From: Serilophus lunatus
Lineage: Eukaryota > Chordata > Aves > Passeriformes > Eurylaimidae
Direction of reading: 5' to 3'
Length of the DNA: 64,000 nt
NCBI GenBank assembly: GCA_013399895.1
Contig: VXBA01001027.1
Span: 1,999,838-2,063,837, forward strand
Shown here: positions 1-12,714 of the stretch, piece by piece
Layout of the letters: the number at the start of each line of letters is the position of its first letter
Position numbering within the stretch: the first letter of the stretch is position 1
Notes under the pieces: generated by a model
Seen by the model: only the letters and a program-made list of their open reading frames with translations
Databases searched by the model: none
Told to the model about the DNA's origin: nothing
Made by a program: the position numbers and the translations under genes

Positions 1-328
1 CTCAGAGTAGAAAGACTGGAAGTTCTGGCTAATGCCTGTGGAAGAGAAATTAATCCTGGTACCTGAAAGAAAAGACAATTCAAAACCTCCTACGCTGTTT
101 TTATGAGTTTACTCTATAGCTACTGCTAAGATAAATAAAAACTCTACAACTGTGAGCAATGAAAGACATCTGTGTCCAAACACACATACATACATACAGA
201 TTAGCTGGAATTAAAAATTCTCAAAGCATTGGGTAGATGCTGAATCAAGCCTCAAATCATATTTGGCTTAGATAAGAGAAAAAAGCCCACAGCCAACTGA
301 CCTTCCACTAACCACAGGTCAAAACAAG

Positions 329-350
329 ACATTTGTCAGACATTTGTCAG
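329..350 (+). repeat. 11-bp tandem duplication
   Basis: The unit ACATTTGTCAG occurs twice back to back (329-339 and 340-350) with no mismatch. This is the usual signature of a small replication-slippage duplication; no function is implied. Confidence 0.85.
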
Positions 351-1884
351 ATAAAGTAATCTGTTAGTAATAATCACATGATATTTGAGTTATGGTCAGC
401 AAAGCATTAATTGAGATGTTAACAAAAGCAGATATATCTGATTAAAATATGGATACAATATGTGGGGGTTTATTACACAAGTTCATCTGTGTCAATGATC
501 TACATCAGATCATAAATTCAGTCTCATAAACAACAGGCGTGTGGGAACAATTTGAGGTATGGATTACTTAAATATCACTCAAATAGCATTAGGAAGGCAG
601 GAAATGAAAGAGACAACAATAATCCTGGGGAAAAAAAAATGCTGAGAGGTCAGGGGATTCCACTGCATGATGAGATAAGATAGATTGGTATAAAGTGCTC
701 AGTAGATTCATCCAAAAACAATGTAGCAGCAATTCACTAAATATTCAAAAACCCTCTCAAGAACATGGTTTTCTATAAGAATATGGTTTTAGGACAAAAG
801 AATAATTACACATCACCATTTTTTCAGACAATAAACATCCAAGATAGGTACAGTCTAGTGCCACAAACCAATACTCACTTTGGTTATGCACATAAGTCTG
901 AGCAGAAATCATGCAAGAGGTGAAGCTTTCTCAGAAATTACTCCATGTTATTAGTGCTGCAGCATAGAGGCAAGATATAAGAAAGATTATGAGACCATGC
1001 GATTTATTATTTTCAGTGTAACTAATCTAATTGCTTTTATTATGAACTATACCAGTAGACTATAGGCATAGTATTAAGGCTCAAGTTTTGAGATGCAATG
1101 AAAAACAGTACAAGAGACAAGACTGCTGTAATTGATTCTTGATTATTCGGAATTTTATCACTACCATTCACTCCCACCAGAATATTATTATAAACATTAA
1201 AGAATTGTTTAATTCTGTCCAGGAAACAAGTTCCTGTTCTATACAGGAGATGACTGAACGACAAGCAGGCCTATTTCTCTCCACCCTCAGTGTTACATAC
1301 CTCTTTATTGAAATGAATATGCAAGATGATCTTAAAAATTTCCCCACAATCCAAGATTCTCAGCATATAGTGAATATTGCCTATTTTACCATCATTTTCT
1401 ATTTACTCATTTTAATCTTTTCAGAGTGCAAGCAAGACATTGCCATAAGCATTTCCAGATAGTGATTCTGATTCAATAGTATTTTCTGCAGCCACTCTGA
1501 ATGGGTGGAAGCAAAGGCTGCATCTCTGAGTGATGCACCACCACTGACATCAACAGAAAGTTTAGGTTACTGATCTTTCATGTTTACACCAGACCTAAAA
1601 GTGACATAACTATGATGGACTGGTCTAAATCCAGCTTCTATCAATATAAAGAAATAGGATCTAAAAGTGTGAGTGCAAATTACAAGGATATAGGAGACTT
1701 TTTAGTTAAATCAATCAATTTTTTTTTTTCTAGACACGTCAGGGGTGTTTTCAACCCAACAAACCAAACCTTGCCCCTCAATACATCCTGATGTGGAAGT
1801 CAGGGAACAAAAGCCTGTGACTTTTTCCAAAATCTTGATAAGGTTCATAATAAAAATGATGATCCAAGGAACAGAGGAATTTCT

Positions 1885-1914
1885 GTATATATATTATATA
1901 TATTATCTATATAC
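1885..1914. repeat. AT-alternating low-complexity tract
   Basis: A run of TATATATATTATATATATTATC type made almost only of A and T. It is low-complexity sequence that could unwind easily or vary in length; nothing points to a specific role. Confidence 0.7.
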
Positions 1915-2031
1915 ACATTTCTGTACTATTGCTTACCAAAAAAATTGACACAATTCTCTGTCATTACTCTAGTGTGAAAGAATTTTAGCACCTCCCAACC
2001 ATGTTAATGAGCTTTGGCTACAATGTATTAC

Positions 2032-2055
2032 ATAATAATAATAATAATAATAATA
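2032..2055 (+). repeat. (ATA)8 trinucleotide microsatellite
   Basis: Eight uninterrupted ATA units, a perfect trinucleotide repeat likely to be length-polymorphic. The asparagine run it would encode in one frame is an artefact of the repeat, not a sign of coding. Confidence 0.95.
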
Positions 2056-5000
2056 GCTACAGTTTTACAGAGAAAATCTATTTAATGCGGTTCACTGGGT
2101 TCATGACACATGACTCATTGAAACCAACTCTGATCTCCAAAGCAATGAGGACTGTGCATCATAACTCAACTGCTCCACTCGAACCAACCCCTCCAAGAGA
2201 GATGGGCATTCTGGCCAAGGGCCACAAACCAACCAATGGGTGGAAAACACATTCCAGGCAAAACAAAGGACTCAGCAAAACGTAAACTGAGTGACATCCT
2301 TCTAAACAGCTACACGGACAAATCCACCAGCTGCTGCAAGCAGTTATACATGCAGCAGTTGAATTCTCGAATTTCACCTACTTTTTTTCTACTGAGCTAG
2401 TGGATAACTATGTTACGTACCTCACTCCTGCCCTCTGCTGAAGGAAACCAGTGCCTTAATTCTACTGCAACATCACCTGGCTACTCAATTTCATCATACT
2501 CTCAAATTTCACCTAAAGCGGGCAGAAAATGCTGCTTCCTAAGATGCCTGCAGCCTACATTTCCTAACTACTAAAGACCATGTCATGGTCTCCGGCACTG
2601 AAATTCAATGTTGCTAAACAAAAGGAAATTTCATTCTGCCCCATCAGTTTGGATCATCGTTCTTATTTTCCAGTTAGGACTTTTTCTTGCTATTTCAGGA
2701 CATCAAATTTTCCCCTTTTCTCTCAAAATACATAGATTCAGATTCCAAATTAGCAACCAAGTACTCAGTCCAATGACTTCTACCATCTTTGGCAAAGTCC
2801 AAGATACAACAGCTCTCACGCCTTTGTAAACCAGTGAAAACTTTTGAACTGGGCAAGGTAAGCCACAAGCTTAAAAAGGGTTTATAATCCATAAAACAAA
2901 TAAAATAAAATTACCCATCCTTTTCCATATATATTACTTTCATTATGTAGACAATAATTCATCTAAGGAAGTAGACTTTGTTTTGGACAAAAATACCATC
3001 TAGCATTTATTTCACACAGGAAAATAGATGTTATTCAATTTCTATTTTAAAACAGAATAAAATTAAAATAATTCCTTCAAAAAAGATGTTTTCTTTAAGA
3101 ATACATACTCCAGCTCTACATGGGATTTCTATTCATAAATCTGCCTCCTTAGGCCGAAGATCAAAAATTAGTGATGGTCTACAACATGCAGAGCTTTAAA
3201 AAATGTCACATTCTTTCATTTTCAGCATAAGAAATGGGCAACTTGTTCAGGGCAAATACTTGTTTGAACTGAGGATTTTATTATTAATCTCTGAAGACTG
3301 CTGAATTTAGGGTCACAGTAAGGGTTGATTAGGTACAAGGTGCACAAAGCTCTCCTCTGTCAATGCTATTGAATGAAGCAAGTAATTTAGATTCAGAATT
3401 GGTCTTGGATTGAAGCTCACTCCATTACCGACCATTTTCAATTTCAGCTATACAATAAACATCAAGCTCAGCAAGGAAATTAGTACATTTGGTAATGTAT
3501 TGGGAGAGATGGGTGGGTCTCTGACAAGATGACACTTATCACCAAAGCTTCAGTTAATGAAACCCTTGAGTGGTTTCTGCGTTTGACATATTTTGACATT
3601 TTTTGAAATCACATCCAGCGGGTTTTTTTACCCCACAATGTTGTTCCTTATGAGAAAAAAAAAATCTATCTATCTTTAAAATGAGTACTGAAGTACTGCA
3701 ATATTATTGGAAAAAAATTAGAGACTGCATTGAAGGCAGGGGGGAAGAGAATCTGACTTTCTTGAAATGAAGAAAGTAGAGCAGAATGCATAGTATTTAA
3801 ACCGAGGATATGCCAATGCTAAAATGTTTTCAGAAGAGAGCTTAGATTTCAACAGGCACATTTGCCATTAGTCTATTTGCTCAGAAAACGCCATAAACAG
3901 GCAGTCTGTCCTTAGTGTGAGTGCAGGAAATGTTTAGACTTAAGTTGTTCACTGTTGTTTTAACTTATCCACAGATAAATTATCATAAATCACTATAATA
4001 GATTTATCATTACTGAGATTAAAATAATTTCTATTATAACCCAAGCCAACAAAACAAATTTTCCCAGGTTACTCTCACAACAGAATTGGTTCGTTTTGTT
4101 TAGTGTTGTGGCCTTAGATTTTATTTGTTAGAAATACTGAGAACAAAGAATATAACTCACTATAAACCTTGAGTAAACCTACTGTACAAAAGACACCAAA
4201 ATATGTGCAAAAATGAAAGCAAATTAGGAGACAGAAAGGGAGAATGAACAATTGCTGGCCTAAAAGTAGCTATCTCGAGCTGATGACCCAAAAACACCAC
4301 AATAGCTCTCAGATCACTTTAAATGCTGCTTTGTAGCAATGTGGCACCTACAATGTATGACTAGAATTAAAAAGGGTCAGAAGAGACAGAAGACTTAGAA
4401 ATCACTAATTCTGAGCGGTTTGATATTTACTCTTTAGCTTTCCTGAAAGCCGAGGGAAATTATTATGGATTCATATATTTCAATCTCACACAGCTCTATT
4501 ATTGTTCATTTTTTCATTCAGAGCTGGGAGAACAATTAAAACAAAAAATACAAAGCAATCTAAACAGGGGCATTCCTGAACTCTACTGGACCTACAAGGC
4601 ATCACTTAGAGCTCCAGTTCCTAGCCGGGTGGTCCCTCCCAAAGACTTTTTTCCAGTGCAAGTGGGAGGTCACCTTGAAGATTTCAGGGACAGGGATTGT
4701 ATTGTACAGGATACATACTCCTGAAGAGATGTATTGTGTTGCAATGCAATTTTTATTTAAAACCTTGCCCTCCCATGACTCTGCTCTAAGCATTTCCCTT
4801 GCCTCCCTCAGTCAAAGTTTAAGGTGGCAGAGCAAGTACCATGTGTATTTCTGCCCTCCTGAAACCCTAAGGGGGGAAAATAGAAGAAGATATCTTCTGA
4901 ACCAAAGAAATCTTGTATCACAAAGGAGTTAATGATTATTTCTCTAGCTTTAGAGGATTTGTTTTGCTTTGTTTTGTTTAAACTGGAATTGTTTCCCACC

Positions 5001-6717
5001 ATACTATGACCAAAATCTGCCATATCCTACTGTGCCTTTGGATCTTTCTGACCTTGTTTCAGCTTACACTTCGAGATAAATTCAAGCTACTCAGGCCACA
5101 AAATATCAGTATTGTTATTATTTAAGTCTCAGTAGCATCCCAAAAATGGTCTATTCCAAGTACAGTAGTAAAATAGCCCAGATTATCCTGAGGTTCCAGA
5201 AAGTTCATTCAGAAATAGATCATGTGCTCTAAGGAACATGGTATGTGTAAATCAGGGATGCCCAAAAAGTCAGGAGGAATCCCAATGACAATTCAAGTAG
5301 TCCAAGGTCTGCATTTCAGCATTGGAGGTGTTCAGATATAGGTTCTATGATTTGACTCACTATTTTCATACAACAGAGGTAAGAAAGAAGTTATACATAT
5401 GGTTGAGGTGTTTTGTTTTATCTATGTTCAAATAACCAGAACAAAACAAATTCACAATTCTGCTGGCCACTGGGAAAAAACAGAAATGAATAAATAGTCC
5501 ATACACCATCCTGTAATCTCAAAGCAGAAGTGTTTGGGTCCACACATTTTATTCTAGAAAGTTTGAAAAATTAGATTTAAGCTTTCAAATCACTGGATAT
5601 GATCCCAGCAAACAGAAGTGTTTAACTACTGTACCACACAATGTGATGTGTAATTATTTTCTGACAGTATTTACCAGAAATCTGGGTAGTTTTCATACTT
5701 TTAACTCATAGAAAACATTTAGCCTGTTCCAGTAATAAAGATACCTGTCACTGTATTACAGATAGAAACTCACATACTGAATAATCTTAACTTGTTCAGT
5801 CAAGCAATTTTTCATAGTAGGAAAATTCTTGTACAGCCTCCATTATAAAATGCTTTTTGATCCTGCTAAGACTTAATACATACTTCAGTGACTGTATCAG
5901 AATAAGATCAAACTAAAAAAGTTAATTCCTTACTTTATTATATTTTTCTGCTAATACAAAGCCAAGTCGCCAAATTGTATTTAGTAAGTACTCAGTCTTA
6001 ATTCAAGATCTTCCATTCTCATTGTCCAAATAACAGATGATTTGGCAAGGAAACAAGATGGTATTCCCTGGATTCAAATCAGTAACACTCTGACACGACA
6101 CCTTTTCTCTGTGTATTTGAAGGCACTGGACTAGCCAAGTCTACTCTCACTTTCTCCTGACTAACAAACCCAAAGACTCCAGACCTGGCTGACTGGAGCC
6201 GCCAGGCTCTGGGAATACCCACTTGTCATTCCACTGCAGAAAGCTGATAATATTTAAGGTGGTTTTCTGCACCTTCATTTCCTTTTCTCTTTTATGAAAG
6301 CCTGCTTTTTCAGAGTATCTGTATCTGAGATGGATTTCTGAAGCCATGCAGCCCATCTCTACACAAGGAAGAATTCTTTTTGGACCCCCTCACACCTCAT
6401 ACCACTGGTGGCCTCTCTGCTGGAGATCTCCTCCTGGCCTTTCACCTCACTCAGTAACTAATTATAAATCCCACACAGGTCTCTCCCTAATTGTCTCTCA
6501 CAGCATGAACTGTTGTCTTATTCTGCCTCTCTCTGTAACTCAACTTTCCTCCCTATTAAGGAACGTGCAACCGTCGGCAGTACTGGATAAATTATTTACC
6601 TCACGTTTCCTGGAAAAAACTCCAACAACTAAATTTTAATTGAAAAAAGTTGAAACTTTTCAACCATTTTTCTAGAAAGCTGATGTTTTCTGCAAAATAT
6701 TTCATTTTGCTGAGAAT
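2056..6717. other. Non-coding sequence, no gene seen
   Basis: No gene or recognisable transposable element. Minor features are an A-run followed by TCTA units near 3655-3674 and a T/G-rich stretch near 4958-4980. The region at 6346-6639 is open for 97 codons, but its start and product look like chance. Confidence 0.55.
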
Positions 6718-6728
6718 CCCGGGGGGGG
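6718..6728 (+). repeat. C3G8 homopolymer junction
   Basis: CCC followed by eight G residues inside AT-rich sequence. It is only one G-run, so a normal four-tract G-quadruplex cannot form here. It is probably a slippage-prone spot. Confidence 0.7.
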
Positions 6729-9700
6729 TCAAATCAACCATTGTCACATTCCATTTATAACCTACAACAGCCATCTCTACTTTTCCATTCTTTCCTACAT
6801 GACTTTTCTAAAAAGAAGCAGAACTGAAGTTTACCAGAGTATTACATCTTTATTTTTGAGTTTAAATCAGGTGCTGAAGTCCCAGGCCAAACATCCGCTC
6901 TTGGTTCTTTTTGACCTGTCACACTGAGATTAACAAATCTGTGACCCATGAAACAAGGTTGCTTGAATCCAGAGACAGGAAACCAATTGCAACCTCTTCC
7001 TTCAGTCCCCAGAGAAAAAGTTATATGTGGAAGACAATCAAAGGTTCATTGAGCAAAAAACAGGTTAAAGAAAATTTATAACTAAATTTTTATGTTCCTT
7101 TTCTTTGTTTTCTGTGAGAAGCAGGTAAAGAAGTAAACACTCTTGTTCAAAGCACCATCAGTTAAATACAAATTTACAAAGGTGTCTATAAAAAATAAGA
7201 CCTATAAAAACTAAATTGTTTGTTAACTTGGGTTCTGATCACCCACGGGACACAATTAATAAAATACTCTATCTTTAGGGGTTTTTTTTTCCTATTATTT
7301 CCCCTCATCAGCCTTGTTCACTGTAAGAAACCAATAGCATAAGAGGTCCAGGTGAAACATGGGTTGTCTGGGACTCTCCAGAGGGCCAGAAAGGGCTGGG
7401 AGCCAGCAAGACAAGATGGAAAGAATCAGAAGGAGCACATAAAAGTTCAGGAGAGCCTCCTGGAGGTACCTCCCACATGACATATATGGTTATCTAAATT
7501 ATTCTGTCATTAAACCACTGACAATTACCAGAGCTGTAAGACAACTGACAGTATGATCATATTTGATAATACATGATAATTGACAATATAGCAGTCTCCT
7601 AAAGGTTTATGAGCAAGTAGATTTCTTTTTAATACTTGTGTTTTCTTGATGGATGTGAATCTTTTAACTCAAAAAAGCAATTAGGATCTTTTCAATCATC
7701 AGCTGGCAGGATCTATCCCTTTTCATCTGGACACCTCTTCAGTATCATCAAAAGAAACACTGAAAACCACAAGGTTATAAATGATGTACTATGAACGTCT
7801 TTAATGAATCAATACAAAAACTACAAAACCAAAATCAGGATTCAACAACATTCACACAAGGTACCTATCTATAAATATATATATTCATATTTTGTTATGA
7901 AAGTGAAAGAATGAAAATTTTTGTCTACACTGAAATCTCCATCTTCACAAAAACAAGTCAGCAAAGAATAATGAGCAGATGACACCTTTGAAAGACAGTG
8001 TCCTTAGTTCAACTGCATAGACAGTGTCCACTGAATTTCATAATGCTCAAAGATTTACTATAAAAGCTTTTCCCAGAAATAAGTTCAAGGTTGCCTTTTT
8101 CTTCTTACTTTAAACCATTCTTCTAACTCCAACTGGTATCTCTAATATCTCTTAATGCCTCCCCTTTGACACCTCCCCAAATGCATCATTTTTCTCAATC
8201 ACTCTAATGAAAGACTTTTGACACCCTCATTCTCTCTCTGTTCATGATTCTACTTTGACTATAAGATCTTCGGGTCAGGGTCTATCTTTTTCTTCTGTAT
8301 TTGTACCTTATTTTATAATAAAAAGGGTCTGGACTAATAGCTAGAGCTTCAGACACTGATATAATAAAAATACTAATAATTCTTATAACAGGTTCCAGGT
8401 TTCTGATAATGAAGTTTTACCTTTTAGTAGTAGCTATTGTGAGCTTTCTGATCATCCTTAAACTTCTTAAAACTGTCTGAAAACCGTATCTTTAGAGCAC
8501 CTACAGGCTAACAGAACGTGTTAGGAAAGTTGGGCCTTGCATTTTCATCTGGGTTAGAAAGTGGAGATTATCTTAATTGGTCTGGTAAACCAATGTCTAC
8601 TTTATAGGTACATCTGATAACATGAAATCAGGGTGAAAGGATTAGAGAAGGAAATGAAGACAAGTGTAGGCAATCATTTTGCTGTTCAGAGGAATTGCCT
8701 ACTCATACGACTGGAACAACATGTGACTGGGGGTTGGCACATTCTGCTATGTCTGAATTAGACACAGAACAGGACGGTGATGCTGTTCAAAGGTTTAGCA
8801 AGTAAGATGAAAACAGAAGGGTTAAAAAAGTGAATTTCCATAGCCCTTATGTAAAAAAATAAAGAGGATATTGTGTCCAGCAAAATACACATAAAGGATC
8901 ACTTGAACAGAAGATGATGTTCACCAGTCATTCCAGGTTGAAAACTTAAAATGGCCTATAAGTAAGAAAGGAAATGGTTTCGTTTCATGTAAACTTGAAC
9001 TATTTTAGTAAATTACTAATGAGAAAAGTATTGTGTGAAGTTTCCTCATATAAAAACCACAGCAAAGAGAGAGACTCCTACACCTAAAATAATCCTGATG
9101 GGCATCCCTACATGGATCAATATATATGAGCTGATTTCCAGCAATCAGGAAAAAGATCAGGAGGAAGCACAGCATTGCAAATTCATCCTAGACTGAGTAG
9201 CCAATAGGATAAATACTACTTAAATTATCAGAACTATGTGGAGAAGGAAGTACAGAACAGAGTATGGAACACAAGACCCTAAACCAACTAGGTCAATGTT
9301 CACTTGGCATTTCAACTTGCTATTGGATCTCAAAGATGAGGGAGGCTGCATCATACATTCAATGTATTGAACATTGTCTTCATCCATGCACTTGTTTCAT
9401 GTAGCCTTGCACAAGGAGTAAATGTATGGCTACAATCAATAAATGCCAAATCAAAGTTTCCTCCATAATAATGGATCAAGTTGGAATCATGTTTATATCT
9501 TGTATTTGTCACATAAATTTTTAAAATAGAGGTGTTTAGGACTACTCTTTTCCCCCCAAAAAAACTGTTGTTTGAAGCCATGTATCACTTCCAAGTTTTT
9601 GTAAGCTTTCCTTCATATGTTCAGAAAGAAAATATCAATGTTTCAATATAATAATTTTTTTCCCACTAAATTCTGTATACTCACACATATCCTCAGTTTC

Positions 9701-12698
9701 AACAAGTAAGTCAGATTTTTCTAAGGAAAATCTTATCATTCATTATGTCACCGAAGTATAAAAGCAGGAAAAAGACAGGGGAAAGGTGTAAAAAAAAAAA
9801 TCAAAACATTGTTTTTCCATTTTCTAACTGATCTGTTTAACAACACGCTGAATCCAAAACTCTATGTACATACATCACTGGCTTAACCTTGCTGTTAGAA
9901 TCTCATCCTTCACAGTTTGTAGCTTTTTATTAAAGTTAACAATATAACCATTATACAAGGGTTGTTTGCTTTTAGTAGAAAGAAAAACGTGCTTGTGTTT
10001 AATTAGGTTTGACTGTAAATGGTTGCAACTAGACTGTGAAGTGCTCATTGTAGAGGACGTGATGTAGGAACATGGCAGTCCCACTTCTGCTGCTGTTATT
10101 GTTTGTCTGGAGACACCTTTCCGCAAGACTAAATTCAACATGACAGGGTGTCTGTCTGCACTGTGACATCTGTATCACTATAATAGTAAAAAAAACAGAA
10201 GAGAAATAGAAAAAACCCTCAGAAATTATTTTTTAAATGAAAGCTTAAAACATGTAAAATAGTATGAACTAAGGAATACAGATATATTAAAAATAGGCCC
10301 TCAGTGCTCTGCATGTTTCTGTAGAACATTAAAATTCTATCCAAATTTTTTTTCTCAGTTCAATAATTTTAATCTACTTTACATTACTTGTATCATGAGC
10401 TGGACAAATAACTTATTTTCCAGCTTTCTGGAAACACACTTTATTCATTATTTTCACATACCATGAAAAAAAATTAATATTTGATTGTATATCATACATT
10501 TTAAATTTGAGATTTCCAAAGTTCTGTTCAATCAAATTTAAAGGATAACACAGTAATTTCAAATAAAAAAATAATACATATATTAATATGTACTATTAAA
10601 ATACTTCATTTTTAAAAAATGAACAAATAACTCTATTAAAAATATTTTTGCAGATTTATCTATAAGTGCCACTAAAACTGCTGCTCTTTTTAAAATTTTA
10701 ACTTCTCTCTCTCAGTTTGGTACTTCTCCTTCTAGGGCAATATCTATACTGTATTTCTTATTTCAATGCTCTAGTGCCACAGCAAACAATGAGAAGAGGT
10801 TCAAAGTATGAAGATGGAGCTAAAATATGTTCTTCTTTCCAGCCTACACATCATAAAGTCTCTTGATTGCCTTTGCCATTGGCATCTGTTCACTCTGCTC
10901 CTGTAACATTTAGTTTGCTATGGCAACATGAGTTACAGAAATGCACAGTGTAGTCAGTTTAAGTATGGTTCATTAATAAATAAAATAATAAATAATTTTT
11001 CTTAACTATAGCTTCCAGGAAAAAAATTAAGTGATTACACTGAAGGACACAGGGACCCAAAAAAAGGTCTCAAAACAAGAAAGGGTTTAGAGCTCCACAT
11101 GAGGAGAAGTTTGTTTTAACTTTCAAAGTACTAAATAAAGCTCTACAAAAATTTTAGAATAGAGAAAATAATAACTTTCAAAACAGTGAAACTTAAATAA
11201 GAAAAAATTTAATTCCCCAAATTGAGCCAAAGTACCCATTTGTAGATGATTGTTCCCAGGCTTCAGCCTCTTCTTTCATAAGCCAGTCAAAATAATTCTT
11301 AGTATTGTAATTCCCTCCATACTGTGAAGAGTTAAAAACTATTTTCTGTCTATTGCTCCATCTACAAAATGGCTGGAGAGATTTTATTTCAACTTTCAAA
11401 TAAACCGTAAAACATCTTAGGCTTGAGCAGAAATCAATATTGAACAATATTTCTTAAATGGCTGAAGCTTTGCAAGCTTAAAGCAGATAAAAGCAAGGTG
11501 CTAATAATGGAAACTTGCAAAATCTAAATTCTTGACTATCGTTTATAGTGTTCATTATAGTTAATAATGACTTTTATTCCAGTGTGCCACTAAACAATGG
11601 AATAATCTGCTATGAAAGGTTACTAAAGATCAAAGTAGCAGTAAAACTGTTTGAAATAGGAGTAGAAATTAGTAGGAGATCTCTTTAACTGAGTTGGATA
11701 ATTTTACTAAAATATGAAAGATGAGAGATTTATTTAAGAATCAACAACTAGTTCCACTTGACTGTGGATGTTACTCTGTAGTAACCTCACTTAATTAGAA
11801 TCTCTACCAGTGAGAATAAAACTATGAATATATTTGAGATTTCCCTCCTTGCTTTTATTTAACACATTTGGTTTACTTCATATATTTTAAAAGGGATATT
11901 ATCAATAAAAAAATTATGCTTACCTTCTGTAATTACACTTCAGTTCTCACTTTGAAAATAAATTAGAAAATATAAACCTATTATAGTAACAGGTAACGTA
12001 TTCAAGGATTACATCGTAATTGCAGATGTTCACTACATCTTGATGTTGATAAATCACTCAAAACAGTCTTTAACCTGACTTTAAAATGTCTCCCATTGAC
12101 GGATATAAGTCTATAATCAAGTGACATAACTTATGAACTAAGGGCTATTTTCGCATTTTTATTTGAAATTTCACTTTTTACAACTTGTTCAATTGTTCTC
12201 TAATAAACAGTAAGACAAATTAGAAGGAGCAAAATATTAGAATTTTTGAATATATTACCAAAATATATAATTCTATACATTTTAAGCTAAAAAATAATAA
12301 ATGAATTATCCATATTTAAAATCTAATATATTTAAATGCTCTAGCTATTAAGGTAGACCATGCATAGCTATGTTTATCAAATAAATCTAAACTCTGTACT
12401 ATTTACTTTTTTATGCAGAACATTTATGAAATAGATACATGCTGATCTTGTAAATAAGCTCTAGCTCAAAAAAGCGAAAAAAGTTACATTCATCTTTTTT
12501 CATGTTCCAAAATTGAAAACATTGGGCATACACCTATTATTGTAACAGGGTTAGGCAGTATTTATTCTTTCAATAGCTGTTAGACAATACACAAATTAGA
12601 ATTCAACTTCTGATTTTTTTTGGAATTACAAATAATGTCATTTTTAGGTTAAAATATTATAGAAAAATAATGCCTAATGTCTATGCAATCATAATTGC
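6729..12698. other. Non-coding, very AT-rich sequence
   Basis: No gene seen. The stretch from about 10200 to 12700 is the most AT-rich of the window, with many TTAAAT/ATATTA words. That composition lowers the chance of open frames and fits intergenic or deep-intronic DNA. No transposable element could be recognised. Confidence 0.55.
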
Positions 12699-12714
12699 TA
12701 AGCATGCATGCTTA
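12699..12714. repeat. 16-bp perfect palindrome
   Basis: TAAGCATGCATGCTTA is its own reverse complement, with no spacer and no mismatch. Nested inside it are overlapping GCATGC sites and the ATGCAT core. Perfect palindromes of this length are uncommon by chance at one given place, but a few are expected per large window. Confidence 0.9.

Larger units (their letters stand above)
1..2031. other. Non-coding AT-rich sequence, no gene seen
   Basis: Unique-looking AT-rich sequence. I see a short CATA microsatellite at about 183-198, an exact 11-bp tandem duplication at 329-350, and an imperfect AT-alternating tract at 1885-1914. The open frames here (about 100 codons at most) lack splice-site or codon-use support and I do not treat them as genes. 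Confidence 0.6.

Noticed and set aside
6718..6728. G-run as a G-quadruplex
   Set aside because: Only one G-tract is present and no further tracts lie close by.
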